Assembly (NCBI GenBank): GCA_965661765.1
Contig: CBFIFE010000023.1
Location: forward strand, 1 to 36,438
DNA: 36,438 nt
Direction of reading: 5' to 3'
Source: JBMYZL01 sp965661765
Lineage (GTDB): Bacteria; Bacteroidota; Bacteroidia; Flavobacteriales_D; Sanyastnellaceae
Part shown: positions 15,781 to 24,118 of the stretch, one piece after another
How positions within the stretch are numbered: the first letter of the stretch is position 1
Layout: each line of letters opens with the position of its first letter
Notes under the pieces: generated by a model
Database searches by the model: none
The model's input: only the letters and a program-made list of their open reading frames with translations
What the model was told of the DNA's origin: nothing
Position numbers and translations under genes: made by a program

Positions 15781-18362
15781 CTCCGTACGGATTCGCGCAA
15801 CACGCGATGGACGCTCCGCTGACCTGAAGCGCTTGTGAGGACGACGATGCACAGGCCATCGGGTCCGTCCGGAATGGTCAGTTGAATCGCTTCATTCGGA
15901 TCGGCAATGGATGTGCTGAAAAGTTCCCGCCCGCCGAGGTCGTAGAGCTGCACCTCGGTGATGGGGTTGCCGGGAAGGTGAGAGATGTGGAGTTGGTTTT
16001 GGAAGGGATTGGGCCAAACCCGCACCGCCTCGCGTCGCCCAGCATCAGAGATGTCGTTGGGCGGTGACACGGGTTCGGGCAGCAGGGAGTCCAGTGGATA
16101 GCTCCAAATGCTCCGCGCGAAGGTCCCTGCCACCAGGCGGTCGGTCAGGGTGTCGACGGCCAGGTCGTAGACAGGCAGGGTAGGCAGATTGCCGATCGGG
16201 GCCCAATTCGCGCCGCGGTTTGTCGTCCCATAAACCCCTGCATCGGTGGCGATGGCCCAAATCGAATCGTTCAACGCCTCGATGTGGTTGACCGGGTGGT
16301 GGGGCAAATCTCCGGTCACCGCAACCCACGCGCCACCGGGCAGCCCCCGTTTGTAGATGTGCGGGGTGTATTGGGCGTTTCGAAAACCGCTGATCGTGCA
16401 GAGCAAGGTGTCGGGGTGGAGGAAGTCGATGTCGGTGATGAATTGGCCTGGCAACCCCTCCGACAACTCTTGCCAATCCGTCCCCCCATCCGCTGTCCAC
16501 CACACCCGGCCATCGGACGTGCCCGCCGCGACCCGATCCGCATCCGTGGCCGCCCCTGCAATGGCCGTGATGGCTCGCCATCGCAGGCCGGGCTCCATGT
16601 TCTCGGTGAGGTCGGCGGACATGGGCGCCCAACCGCTCCAAGGCGAAGTCTCCATCCGGTACATCCGCTGGGTCCCGCACCAGGCTTGGTTGGGATTCGC
16701 GGGATGGAGCAAGTACGGCGCATCCCACCAAACCCGATCCGCCTCATCAATGCCCTCCATCCAGTTTTCCCATTGCGGTGGCGCATCGGCCGGGGTGAGG
16801 CTGTAACGTTTGTTGCCGTATTGGTATTCGGCGTAGCGCAGGGCCGGGTCTTCCGGGTGAAAGGCAGCGGTGAATCCGTCTCCGCCCAGGTCCCGGCTCC
16901 ATGCATCGAGGGCCAGGTGCGAACCGCTGGTCGTGCCATTGTCTTGTGCTCCGCCTGTGTAAATCCCAGGGTTGTGCGGGTTCCAAGCCACGCGGTAGAA
17001 TTGGCTGATCGGCAGGTTGTCAATGCGCTGCCAGGTGTCCCCGTGGTTTGTGGTGCGATAGGCACCGCCGTCGGTGGCGATGATGGCTTCGTTCGCATTG
17101 ATCCAGACCAAATCATGCTTGTCCGCATGCACCTCATACGTCCACCAGTCGGGGTTCATGAGGTTCCACGTCGCCCCACCATCGAGGCTGTTGTGCAGTT
17201 CCACGCCGAGAATGGTGATGTCATCGGGGTTGTAGGGGTTCACCCGAACCTTGGAAAAATACCAACCGAACCCGCCCAGGGCATTTTCCGGCGCCGCCCC
17301 TTCCGGAATCACGGCTGTCCACGTCTCTCCGCCGTCTCCTGAGCGGTAGATGTTGTCGAGCTGACTGTCTGCCCCCACGACAAGCGCCCAAACCATGTTG
17401 CCTTGCACATCGAACCCGATCCGGCCCCGGTGGCCATCGCCCCATGGGTTTGGGAGGGCGGTCCAGCTGTCGCCGCCATCGAGCGAGCGGTGAATGCGGC
17501 AATGGGTACCGGCGACAACAGAACTTGTTGCGGTTCGGTGGCGCTGCCACGCAGAGGCGAACAGGACGGTCCCCAATCCAGGGACCTCCGTGGCGGCCAG
17601 GTCCGTGACGCCAGCACTGTCATTCGGCAAGAGCACTTGGGTCCAGTCGTCGGGGCCGCCCGCCAGAGGCCGGCGCCACAAGCCGCGGGACGGACCCGGC
17701 AACGCGGGATTGCCCATGGTGCCCGCGAACAACCAAGGTGCGCCGTCCAGGGTCAGCGGGAGGAGGCGCGAGACAATGCCAAGAGAGTCGAGCCCGTCCG
17801 GAGACCAGGTGAGGCCACCGTCTTCACTTCGGTACACGCCGCCCCCGAGGCGGGGAAAACTGGAGATTTGTGGGTCGCCAGTGGCCAGCCACATGGTTCC
17901 TGCATCTGTGGGGTGAAAGGCGATGTCTCCGGCGGCGAGGTGCGGCATTTGTTCGTTGACGCAAGCCCAGTTTGCCCCATAATCTGTTGTGCGCCAAACG
18001 CCTCCTGCCGCGGCGCCAGCCCACCACGTCCCGCTGACGCCCGGGGTGGTCCGCAAAAAGTTCAACCTGCCACCGATGTTTGTGGGGCCTTCGAGTCGCC
18101 ATGTGCCGCCGGTCATCCGCGCTGTCGGCGCAGAGCCCTCAACTTGGCGCCAGCGCGCCACGTTGTCCAATGCCGCAGCCACTTCTTGGTCGTCCCAAGC
18201 GCTGTCGGGATAAGACCACTTGAAGGCCTCCGCCAGGTGGGGCCGCAACTTGCGCTCCGAGGCGCTGGTCTGCTCGGTGTGGGGGGGTGGGGTGGAATGG
18301 GTTTGGCAAGAAAACAGGGCCCACGAGAGCCCTGCGCAACACAACCAGCCGAATCTCTTCAT
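15777..18362 (-). CDS. Secreted BNR/sortilin-type beta-propeller protein with T9SS sorting domain
   Basis: This 861-residue exported protein starts with a signal peptide that ends in a lipobox-like LFSC (Cys at residue 19). It contains many Asp-box (BNR) repeats, for example GGVYRSEDGGLTWS, IYRSGDGGETWT, LDGGATW, YRTTNHGDTW, WWTADGGTDW and YGTTNRGANW, as in Vps10/sortilin-like ten-bladed propellers. The last 80 or so residues (VRVWPNPFQNQLHI, then LYDLGGREL) form a T9SS type-A sorting domain, so it should reach the cell surface. Having both a lipobox and a T9SS tail is unusual. It follows the NrtR-like gene by 25 nt and is coupled to the GT10 gene. Its ligand or substrate is not evident. Confidence 0.9.
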   Translation of the reverse strand: MKRFGWLCCAGLSWALFSCQTHSTPPPHTEQTSASERKLRPHLAEAFKWSYPDSAWDDQEVAAALDNVARWRQVEGSAPTARMTGGTWRLEGPTNIGGRLNFLRTTPGVSGTWWAGAAAGGVWRTTDYGANWACVNEQMPHLAAGDIAFHPTDAGTMWLATGDPQISSFPRLGGGVYRSEDGGLTWSPDGLDSLGIVSRLLPLTLDGAPWLFAGTMGNPALPGPSRGLWRRPLAGGPDDWTQVLLPNDSAGVTDLAATEVPGLGTVLFASAWQRHRTATSSVVAGTHCRIHRSLDGGDSWTALPNPWGDGHRGRIGFDVQGNMVWALVVGADSQLDNIYRSGDGGETWTAVIPEGAAPENALGGFGWYFSKVRVNPYNPDDITILGVELHNSLDGGATWNLMNPDWWTYEVHADKHDLVWINANEAIIATDGGAYRTTNHGDTWQRIDNLPISQFYRVAWNPHNPGIYTGGAQDNGTTSGSHLALDAWSRDLGGDGFTAAFHPEDPALRYAEYQYGNKRYSLTPADAPPQWENWMEGIDEADRVWWDAPYLLHPANPNQAWCGTQRMYRMETSPWSGWAPMSADLTENMEPGLRWRAITAIAGAATDADRVAAGTSDGRVWWTADGGTDWQELSEGLPGQFITDIDFLHPDTLLCTISGFRNAQYTPHIYKRGLPGGAWVAVTGDLPHHPVNHIEALNDSIWAIATDAGVYGTTNRGANWAPIGNLPTLPVYDLAVDTLTDRLVAGTFARSIWSYPLDSLLPEPVSPPNDISDAGRREAVRVWPNPFQNQLHISHLPGNPITEVQLYDLGGRELFSTSIADPNEAIQLTIPDGPDGLCIVVLTSASGQRSVHRVLRESVRR

Positions 18363-18387
18363 GCGGGCAATTTCGCACAGAAGCCCT

Positions 18388-19095
18388 TCAGAACAAGAAA
18401 TCGTAGCCTTCGAGTTTCATTTTGTCATATCGTTCCCGGTTGAACGAAAAGAGCTGGGAACCTTTGTGCTGACCGCTTTCCTTCCCTGTGGCCTTTTTCT
18501 CGAGATCGATCAGCAGGGTCGTTTTGAAGAGCTTTTTCCGAAAATTTCTCTTGTCGAACGTCTTGCCCAGTGCAGTTTCGTAGAGCGATTGCAATTGGCC
18601 CAGGGTGAACTCATCTGGCAAAAGGTTGAAGCCCACCGGGCGGCGCTTGACGCGGCGTTTGAGGCGTTCTTTCGCATACTTGACAATTTCATTGTGGTCG
18701 AAGGCCAAATCCGGCACCTGCAAGTAAGACTTCCACTCCATCCCATGGCTGGCCCAGCGCTCGGCTTGAAAATCGTCTTTTCGGACAAGGGCATAAAACG
18801 CAATGTTCACCACGCGTCCGTGGGGATGACGGAAGACTTTTCCAAAGGCTTGCAATTGCTCGATGACTTCGGGGTCGTCGTAGCCAAAGAGTTGCTCGAA
18901 CATTCGCCGGGCAGACAGCATCAATTCGTCGCCGGCATTGAGGTACCTCGAGGGCAGGAAGAGCGCACCTTCGAAGGGGGGGCGCGAGGCTTTGGCGACC
19001 AAAATTTGGAGATCGGCGCCATCGAAACCGATCAGCACAAGGCTGGAGGCGAGGGCGACGTTGAAATCGGGTTCGGCTTGGGGGTAAGTCAACAT
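18388..19095 (-). CDS. NrtR-like transcriptional regulator (non-catalytic Nudix plus winged helix)
   Basis: This 235-residue protein has an N-terminal Nudix-like domain (about 1-140) and a C-terminal winged helix (about 150-215, LLPDEFTLGQLQSLYE and FDKRNFRKKL), the architecture of NrtR/AraR-type regulators. The Nudix box is degenerate: where catalytic members have RExxEExG, this one reads RMFEQLFG, so hydrolysis is unlikely and ligand sensing is expected. NrtR proteins respond to NAD-related or sugar nucleotides. It is the first gene of an apparent operon with the BNR protein (25-nt gap) and the glycosyltransferase. Repeat array B lies in its 5' leader, between a -7 box at 19186-19193 and the start codon. 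Confidence 0.88.
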   Translation of the reverse strand: MLTYPQAEPDFNVALASSLVLIGFDGADLQILVAKASRPPFEGALFLPSRYLNAGDELMLSARRMFEQLFGYDDPEVIEQLQAFGKVFRHPHGRVVNIAFYALVRKDDFQAERWASHGMEWKSYLQVPDLAFDHNEIVKYAKERLKRRVKRRPVGFNLLPDEFTLGQLQSLYETALGKTFDKRNFRKKLFKTTLLIDLEKKATGKESGQHKGSQLFSFNRERYDKMKLEGYDFLF

Positions 19096-19098
19096 GAA

Positions 19099-19163
19099 CG
19101 AGGGTGACTAGGGGTGACTAGGGTGACTAGGGTGACTAGGGTGACCAGGGGGGCTAGGGGCGG
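19099..19163 (+). repeat. Degenerate 9-nt tandem array B (GACTAGGGT)
   Basis: This is the most regular plus-strand array: four near-perfect copies of GACTAGGGT plus edge variants, ending GGGGCTAGGGGCGG. It starts 3 nt upstream of the NrtR-like ATG and would lie in that gene's 5' leader, with the C-rich strand in the RNA. Four GGG tracts with 6-nt spacers meet the simple G-quadruplex pattern on the template strand. Confidence 0.95.
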
Positions 19164-19185
19164 AGCATTGTCGCGCGGGGCATTG

Positions 19186-19193
19186 CAAATGTA
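19186..19193 (-). promoter_or_regulatory. -7 box for the NrtR-BNR-GT10 operon
   Basis: TACATTTG on the minus strand is an exact TAnnTTTG match, 5 nt beyond the stop of the upstream lipoprotein gene. Transcription from here would pass through repeat array B before the NrtR-like start, giving a leader of about 85 nt. Confidence 0.55.
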
Positions 19194-19197
19194 CAAA

Positions 19198-20502
19198 TCA
19201 CTCAGACGCGATGACGGCCAAAGCGATGCAATCGCTGCCCAAGCCCGTCGCCACCACCGACCAGCCTTCGGAGGGACTCCAACCGATCAGGCGGCCGGTG
19301 CTCGGGGGCGGGGCTTGCCCGAGTGCGGCATCGGCCGGGTGCCACGGCGAGGTGAGTTCAAGGGCCAGCCAAGCCCCCGAGCCCGGGTCGAATGCCCAGC
19401 TGGCAAGGCTACCATCGGGCCAAGCATCGAGGACACCTGTTTCCCGATGTGCCATCCACGTGGCATCGTCACTTGTGGTGCAGGCGATGAGGTCACCGCC
19501 ACCACCCGGAAGGAAAACGGCAGAGGTGGTCGTCGGGGGCAGGGGGGCGGCAGCACCGAGTGCGGCCACTTGGCCCGTGGCGGCATCGATGCGGTTCCAA
19601 CCGTTCTCCGGGCTGAGGAACACAAATGCGTCGTCGCTGCCGTCGGGCGCGATGTCCCAGACGGGGAACGGCAGGGAGAGCGCCGCGGTTTGGGCACCGG
19701 TCGTTCGATGGAGACAGCGGATGTGGGCAGAGGCGGAGGCGGTTTGGTCTTCGAGAAGGGCAAGCCAAACCCCATTGTCCCCCACGGCCATCGCCCGCGG
19801 CAAACGATCCCCGGCAGAGGCAGGAATCGAGAGCCCTTCCTGACCACTCGCGGTCAACTCTTCGAAACCATCGGAATGCGTGACCCACAAACGATCATCT
19901 GCCATTTCCATGGCCACGATGACGGGCGTCCATGCACTGCCGCCAGAGGTGGTCGACCAAGCCACTTCCCCCGCGGGCATGCGGGCCACTGCAAGCCCCC
20001 CGCGACGGCCGGAGGCCACGGTTCCGGGGTCCGCCCAAGCGCTGATGGTGTTGACGGGCCATGGGGTGGAGATGCCGCCCACGGAAGCGGGATTGTTGCG
20101 GGCAATGATCCATTCGGTGTTGGGCGCGGGGATGGGTGCGATTTGGATTTGGCGGAAGCCGGCTGCGCGATTTCCACTTGCATCTTCCACCACCGCAGCC
20201 AGCCAGGCCTCACCCGCCGACTGTCCCGGTGGAAAAGCCACTTCTGCGCGTTCGCCTTCACCTGAAATCCGTGCGCGCAAGGTCAACGCATCGGCCGACC
20301 GCAACTCCACCGACCAAGTGCAAGTGTTGCAGGGCAGATCGGCGTCTGAGAAATGGACAGCGGCTGTCACAACCTCGTCCGCGGCAAAAAGAGCGCCATT
20401 CTGTCCGGGGCTTTCCCATGTCACCACAGGAGGCAGGCGGTCGCGCTCAGGACGGCAGCTGAGACTGAGCAAAGCAAGAAAAATGGGCATCCAGGGTCGC
20501 AT
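19198..20502 (-). CDS. Predicted lipoprotein with Ig-like domain and beta-propeller
   Basis: This 434-residue protein begins MRPWMPIFLALLSLSC, a lipoprotein signal peptide with the lipobox LSLSC. Residues of about 25-125 look like an Ig/fibronectin-type beta-sandwich (VTWESPGQNGALFAADEVV, with a CNTC pair). The remainder contains repeating blocks with Trp and Asp-rich turns (WAFDPGSGAWLALEL, VWDIAPDGSDDAFVFL, GVWLALLEDQ), consistent with a propeller. No enzyme motif or T9SS tail is seen. The ATG at 20502 is used because it begins the signal peptide. It is divergent from dnaB (158-bp gap) and followed by the NrtR operon promoter. The function is unknown. Confidence 0.8.
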   Translation of the reverse strand: MRPWMPIFLALLSLSCRPERDRLPPVVTWESPGQNGALFAADEVVTAAVHFSDADLPCNTCTWSVELRSADALTLRARISGEGERAEVAFPPGQSAGEAWLAAVVEDASGNRAAGFRQIQIAPIPAPNTEWIIARNNPASVGGISTPWPVNTISAWADPGTVASGRRGGLAVARMPAGEVAWSTTSGGSAWTPVIVAMEMADDRLWVTHSDGFEELTASGQEGLSIPASAGDRLPRAMAVGDNGVWLALLEDQTASASAHIRCLHRTTGAQTAALSLPFPVWDIAPDGSDDAFVFLSPENGWNRIDAATGQVAALGAAAPLPPTTTSAVFLPGGGGDLIACTTSDDATWMAHRETGVLDAWPDGSLASWAFDPGSGAWLALELTSPWHPADAALGQAPPPSTGRLIGWSPSEGWSVVATGLGSDCIALAVIASE

Positions 20503-20660
20503 CTGGGCGAAGGTCGGACATGCGGAGGAATTGTGGAAAACCGTGTGGATGGCTTGTGGATTCCCGCCGCGTGTCTGGTGGTGTTTTTGGGCCAAACCCG
20601 AGGTACCTTCACCCTCCCGATTTTGTGCTTTTTTCAAATTCGGGGTCAAGCCAGTCGAGC

Positions 20661-22283
20661 ATGCGCGAATCATACACCAGCACAAAGCCCGCAGATGCGG
20701 GGAGGGGAAGGGCGACAGCCCGCGGCGGAGCATCCATTTCCGAGGAGGCATTGGGCAAAATCCAGCCACAGGCGCTTGAACTTGAAGAGGCGGTCCTCGG
20801 GGCGATGATGATGGAGAACTCGGCGGTGAATGCCGTGATTGATGTGCTGCGGCCGGAGAGTTTTTACCGTGAACAACACCAGAAGGTGTACGAGGCGATT
20901 GTGGGTCTTTTCCAAGAGTCCGAACCCGTGGACTTGTTGACGGTCACAGAGGCGTTGCGCAAAGCGGGCAACTTGCAATTCGTTGGGGGAGCAGCGGCTG
21001 TGGCACGGCTGACAAATCGGGTCGCAAGTACGGCAAACATTGAGGCCCACGCCCGGATCATCTCCCAGAAGTACATCCAGCGCGAATTGATTCGTGTGGG
21101 GTCGCACATTGCCCAAAAGGCTTTTGAAGAGACCACCGATGTTCTCGACTTGCTCGACGAGGCGGAAAGCAGCTTGTTCGAGGTGGCGCAAGGAAACATT
21201 CGCCAGAGCTATGAGTCCATGAGCAGCATCATGCGCCAAGCGCTGGAGGACATCGACAACGCCCGCAATCAGGAAGGCGGCGTCAGCGGCATTCCCACGG
21301 GGTTTGCCGATCTGGACAAGGTGACCGGTGGTTTCCAGCGTTCGGACATGATTGTCCTCGCAGCACGGCCGGGCATGGGCAAGACGGCATTTGTGTTGTC
21401 GATGGCCCGAAACATCGCCGTCGATTTCAACGTGCCGGTGGCCGTGTTCTCTCTCGAGATGTCCTCCGTGCAGCTGGTTCAGCGCCTCATCTCTTCTGAA
21501 ACGGAGATTTCATCGGACAAATTCCGAAAGGGAACGCTCGAGCCGTATGAGTATGAGCAGCTGCATGCGAAGATCGGCAAGCTCTCCAAGGCTCCGTTGT
21601 ACATCGATGACACGCCAGCCTTGAGTGTCTTCGAATTGCGTGCGAAGTGCCGGCGTTTGAAGTCCACGGCAGGGATTGAAATGGTGGTCATCGACTACTT
21701 GCAGTTGATGAGTGCGGGGAGCGACAAGGGCAACCGCGAACAAGAGATTTCGACCATCAGCCGATCCATCAAGAGCATTGCCAAGGAATTGGACATCCCG
21801 ATCATTGCGTTGTCGCAGCTGTCGCGGATGGTGGAAACCCGAGGTGGCGACAAACGCCCCATTCTCTCCGACCTCCGGGAATCAGGCGCAATCGAGCAGG
21901 ATGCGGACATCGTGGCATTCATTTATCGCGCCGAGTACTATGGTTTGACAGAGCACCCGGATGGCATTGATACGGCAGGATTGGGGGAGTTGATTTTGGC
22001 CAAACACCGCCACGGTGCCCTCGACACCATCAAGATGCGGTTCATTCAGCGGCTGGCGAAGTTTGCCAACTACGACCAGTTCGCGAATCCCGTTTTCGAT
22101 CGCGGTGGCGACGGCGCCATGGGCACGGGCCTCCGTCCCAACACAGAATTTCTTGCGCAAGAGGCACCCCAGCCGGTCACAAAAACACTCGGCTCGAGAA
22201 TGAACGACATGCCGGATGCAAAGGAAGATGGATTTGGCGGTCCTGTCAGCAGCGATTCTCGAGACGACGACGCGCCATTTTGA
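20661..22283 (+). CDS. dnaB: Replicative DNA helicase DnaB
   Basis: This 540-residue hexameric helicase unwinds DNA at the replication fork and recruits primase. The N-terminal DnaG-interacting domain begins LELEEAVLGAMM near residue 35. The RecA-like motor has the Walker A motif ARPGMGKT near residue 235, the Walker B-like IDYLQLM, and LSQLSR, DLRESGAIEQDAD and the C-terminal KHRHG motif. The ATG at 20661 is chosen because upstream sequence shows no family similarity. About 70 residues follow the motor and end DDDAPF, closely resembling the acidic tip of single-stranded DNA-binding protein (DDDIPF). An 11-bp direct repeat, CGCCATTTTGA, covers the stop (22273-22283) and recurs at 22289-22299. 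Confidence 0.97.
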   Translation: MRESYTSTKPADAGRGRATARGGASISEEALGKIQPQALELEEAVLGAMMMENSAVNAVIDVLRPESFYREQHQKVYEAIVGLFQESEPVDLLTVTEALRKAGNLQFVGGAAAVARLTNRVASTANIEAHARIISQKYIQRELIRVGSHIAQKAFEETTDVLDLLDEAESSLFEVAQGNIRQSYESMSSIMRQALEDIDNARNQEGGVSGIPTGFADLDKVTGGFQRSDMIVLAARPGMGKTAFVLSMARNIAVDFNVPVAVFSLEMSSVQLVQRLISSETEISSDKFRKGTLEPYEYEQLHAKIGKLSKAPLYIDDTPALSVFELRAKCRRLKSTAGIEMVVIDYLQLMSAGSDKGNREQEISTISRSIKSIAKELDIPIIALSQLSRMVETRGGDKRPILSDLRESGAIEQDADIVAFIYRAEYYGLTEHPDGIDTAGLGELILAKHRHGALDTIKMRFIQRLAKFANYDQFANPVFDRGGDGAMGTGLRPNTEFLAQEAPQPVTKTLGSRMNDMPDAKEDGFGGPVSSDSRDDDAPF

Positions 22284-22338
22284 CGACCCGCCATTTTGAT
22301 TCCTGGTGGCTGCCTTTTTGCTGCTTGCCTCCGGAAGC

Positions 22339-22366
22339 TTGCGTCCAAGCCCGCTTCGTATCTTCG
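22339..22366 (+). promoter_or_regulatory. Possible promoter of the gene after dnaB
   Basis: TTG (22339-22341), 17 nt, then TATCTTCG (22359-22366), one mismatch from TAnnTTTG. Transcription would start near 22373, which favours the 22419 start for the following gene. Confidence 0.3.
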
Positions 22367-22418
22367 TCACATGACAATGAGTGACGCACAGATGGGGGCC
22401 GCTCCGCGGCGGCGAAAG

Positions 22419-23678
22419 ATGAAACAGTGGGGCGTGATTTGGCTTGCGTTGTGTTGGACTTGGACGGCTGAAGCGTCTCAAATCCTCATCCCCATGGACG
22501 ACAGCCAGGCGAATCACTTGAAGGCTTATGGCTTGGCGTTCTGGGTGCTTGAAAATGACATCGAGGTGGATTGGCTGCTCAACTATCGTGGAGGCAGTTT
22601 CCTGATTCCCAATGTTGTGGACATTGCGAACGAGTGCGTCATCCGGGGCATTTCGCATCAAGTGATTGCGGACGTTCAAGCAGGCCAAATCCTCGCAGAA
22701 ATTGCCAACCCTGAAATCAACATGGAACGGGTGAAACTTGAGGTGGCCCCGAAAATTGCGGTTTACAGCCCAGATGGCAAACAGCCCTGGGATGATGCGG
22801 TCACCCTCGTGCTGTCCTACGCAGAAATTCCTTACGACATCATTTACGACGCGGAGGTGGTGGAAGGCGATTTGGTGAACTACGATTGGCTTCACCTCCA
22901 TCATGAGGATTTTACCGGTCAGTACGGCAAATTTTACCGCTCCTACCGCAATGCCGCCTGGTACAGGGATGAAGTCAACCGCCAAGAGACCACAGCACGA
23001 ACCCTTGGCTTCAACAAGGTCAGCGTCATGAAGCGGAATGTGGCCCTGGAAATCCAAAACTTCGTTCTCGGCGGCGGCTTTCTTTTCACCATGTGTTCTG
23101 GCACCGATTCGTTCGACATCGCCCTTGCAGCCCAGGACTTGGACATTTGCGAGTCAATGTTCGATGGGGATCCAATGGACCCGAGTGCCCCAAACCGTCT
23201 CGATTATGAAAAGGCCCTCGCCTTTGAGGATTACAAATTGGTCACGGACCCGATGGTTTATGAGTTCAGCGACATTGACGCCACAGAGGACCACACAAAA
23301 ATCAAGCAGCTCAACGATTTCTTCACGCTTTTCGACTTCTCCGCCAAATGGGATGTTGTCCCCACCATGTTGACCCAATCGCACAAGCGTGTCATCCCTG
23401 GCTTCATGGGACAAACGACGGCTTTTCGAAGAGAATTCGTCCGCCCGGATGTCACCATCATGGGCGAAAGCAAGAACGCTGGAAGTGTCAAGTACATTCA
23501 TGGAGAGCTCGGTCAGGGCCAATGGACTTACTACGGCGGTCATGACCCCGAGGATTACAGGCATTTGGTCAACGACCCGCCCACCGACTTGAACCTCCAC
23601 CCCAACTCAGCGGGTTATCGGTTGATTCTCAACAACATTCTCTTTCCTGCAGCCAAGAAGAAGGAACGGAAAACTTGA
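22419..23678 (+). CDS. Exported conserved Bacteroidota protein of unknown function (often labelled 'asparagine synthetase B')
   Basis: This 419-residue protein starts with a Sec signal peptide (MKQWGVIWLALCWTWTAEAS), followed by ILIPMDDSQANHLKAYGLAF and WLLNYRGGSF, the conserved N-terminus of a Bacteroidota family that carries the label asparagine synthetase B in many annotations. I see no glutaminase Cys at position 2 and no PP-loop SGGxDS motif, so that name is not supported. The middle segment (IAVYSPDGKQPWDDAVTLVL, YDIIYD, HHEDFTGQYGKF, GGGFLFTMCSGTDSFD) resembles a class I glutamine amidotransferase-like fold (inference), with Cys in FTMCSGTD. An alternative ATG is at 22371. Repeat array C begins shortly after its stop. 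Confidence 0.75.
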   Translation: MKQWGVIWLALCWTWTAEASQILIPMDDSQANHLKAYGLAFWVLENDIEVDWLLNYRGGSFLIPNVVDIANECVIRGISHQVIADVQAGQILAEIANPEINMERVKLEVAPKIAVYSPDGKQPWDDAVTLVLSYAEIPYDIIYDAEVVEGDLVNYDWLHLHHEDFTGQYGKFYRSYRNAAWYRDEVNRQETTARTLGFNKVSVMKRNVALEIQNFVLGGGFLFTMCSGTDSFDIALAAQDLDICESMFDGDPMDPSAPNRLDYEKALAFEDYKLVTDPMVYEFSDIDATEDHTKIKQLNDFFTLFDFSAKWDVVPTMLTQSHKRVIPGFMGQTTAFRREFVRPDVTIMGESKNAGSVKYIHGELGQGQWTYYGGHDPEDYRHLVNDPPTDLNLHPNSAGYRLILNNILFPAAKKKERKT

Positions 23679-23690
23679 TCGGGGAAACAG

Positions 23691-23786
23691 GAATGACCAA
23701 GATGACTAGGGAGACTAGGGAATGACCAGGGAGACCAGGGTGACTAGGGAATGACCAGGGTGACGAGGGAACGAGGGTGACCAGGA
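23691..23786 (+). repeat. Degenerate tandem array C (GACTAGGGA with AATGACCAGGG variants)
   Basis: The array starts 13 nt after the preceding stop and mixes 9-nt units (GACTAGGGA, GACCAGGGT) with 11-nt units (AATGACCAGGG). The G-rich strand is the sense strand of the upstream gene. It is less regular than arrays B and D. Confidence 0.9.
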
Positions 23787-23938
23787 ATTGCAGAACCAGG
23801 GACGCGACCACAGGAGGACCAAAGAATGCCGGGGTGAGGTGGAGGAAGGGAATCAAACAATTCTCGGAACGAAATGCATTGCAACGGTGTGATGCACCAA
23901 GTCCAAAAAACTCGCTCGTTGCAACCACGGCATCAACG

Positions 23939-24118
23939 ATGTCATCGGGTCAACGTTACCTTTTTCTGGCCTCAGGATGTTTGTCATTTCTCATCGCTGC
24001 CGCTTGGCTGAGCGTGTTATTGTCGCCGTCTGCGCCTTCACTTCGAACCGCGCGCTGTGTCGGCTTGCCGACGCCGACCCCGAATCTTGGGGTTCCTCGT
24101 TCCCCTAGTCTCTCCTAG
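23939..24118 (+). CDS. Possible small membrane peptide (doubtful)
   Basis: This short open frame of 59 codons starts at ATG 23939 (MSSGQRYLFLASGCLSFLIA) and has one plausible membrane segment. The rest is low-complexity, and the stop TAG is supplied by a unit of repeat array D. No promoter match is clear and no family is recognised. It is the only candidate gene in the 570-bp stretch between 23678 and 24249, which otherwise holds arrays C and D and about 300 bp without visible features. Confidence 0.2.
   Translation: MSSGQRYLFLASGCLSFLIAAAWLSVLLSPSAPSLRTARCVGLPTPTPNLGVPRSPSLS

Noticed and set aside
16284..17342. Open frame of 352 codons on the plus strand
   Set aside because: It is antisense to the BNR propeller protein and has no motif, signal peptide or promoter.
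19114..20265. Open frame starting with TRV repeats
   Set aside because: Translation of array B followed by the antisense of the lipoprotein gene.
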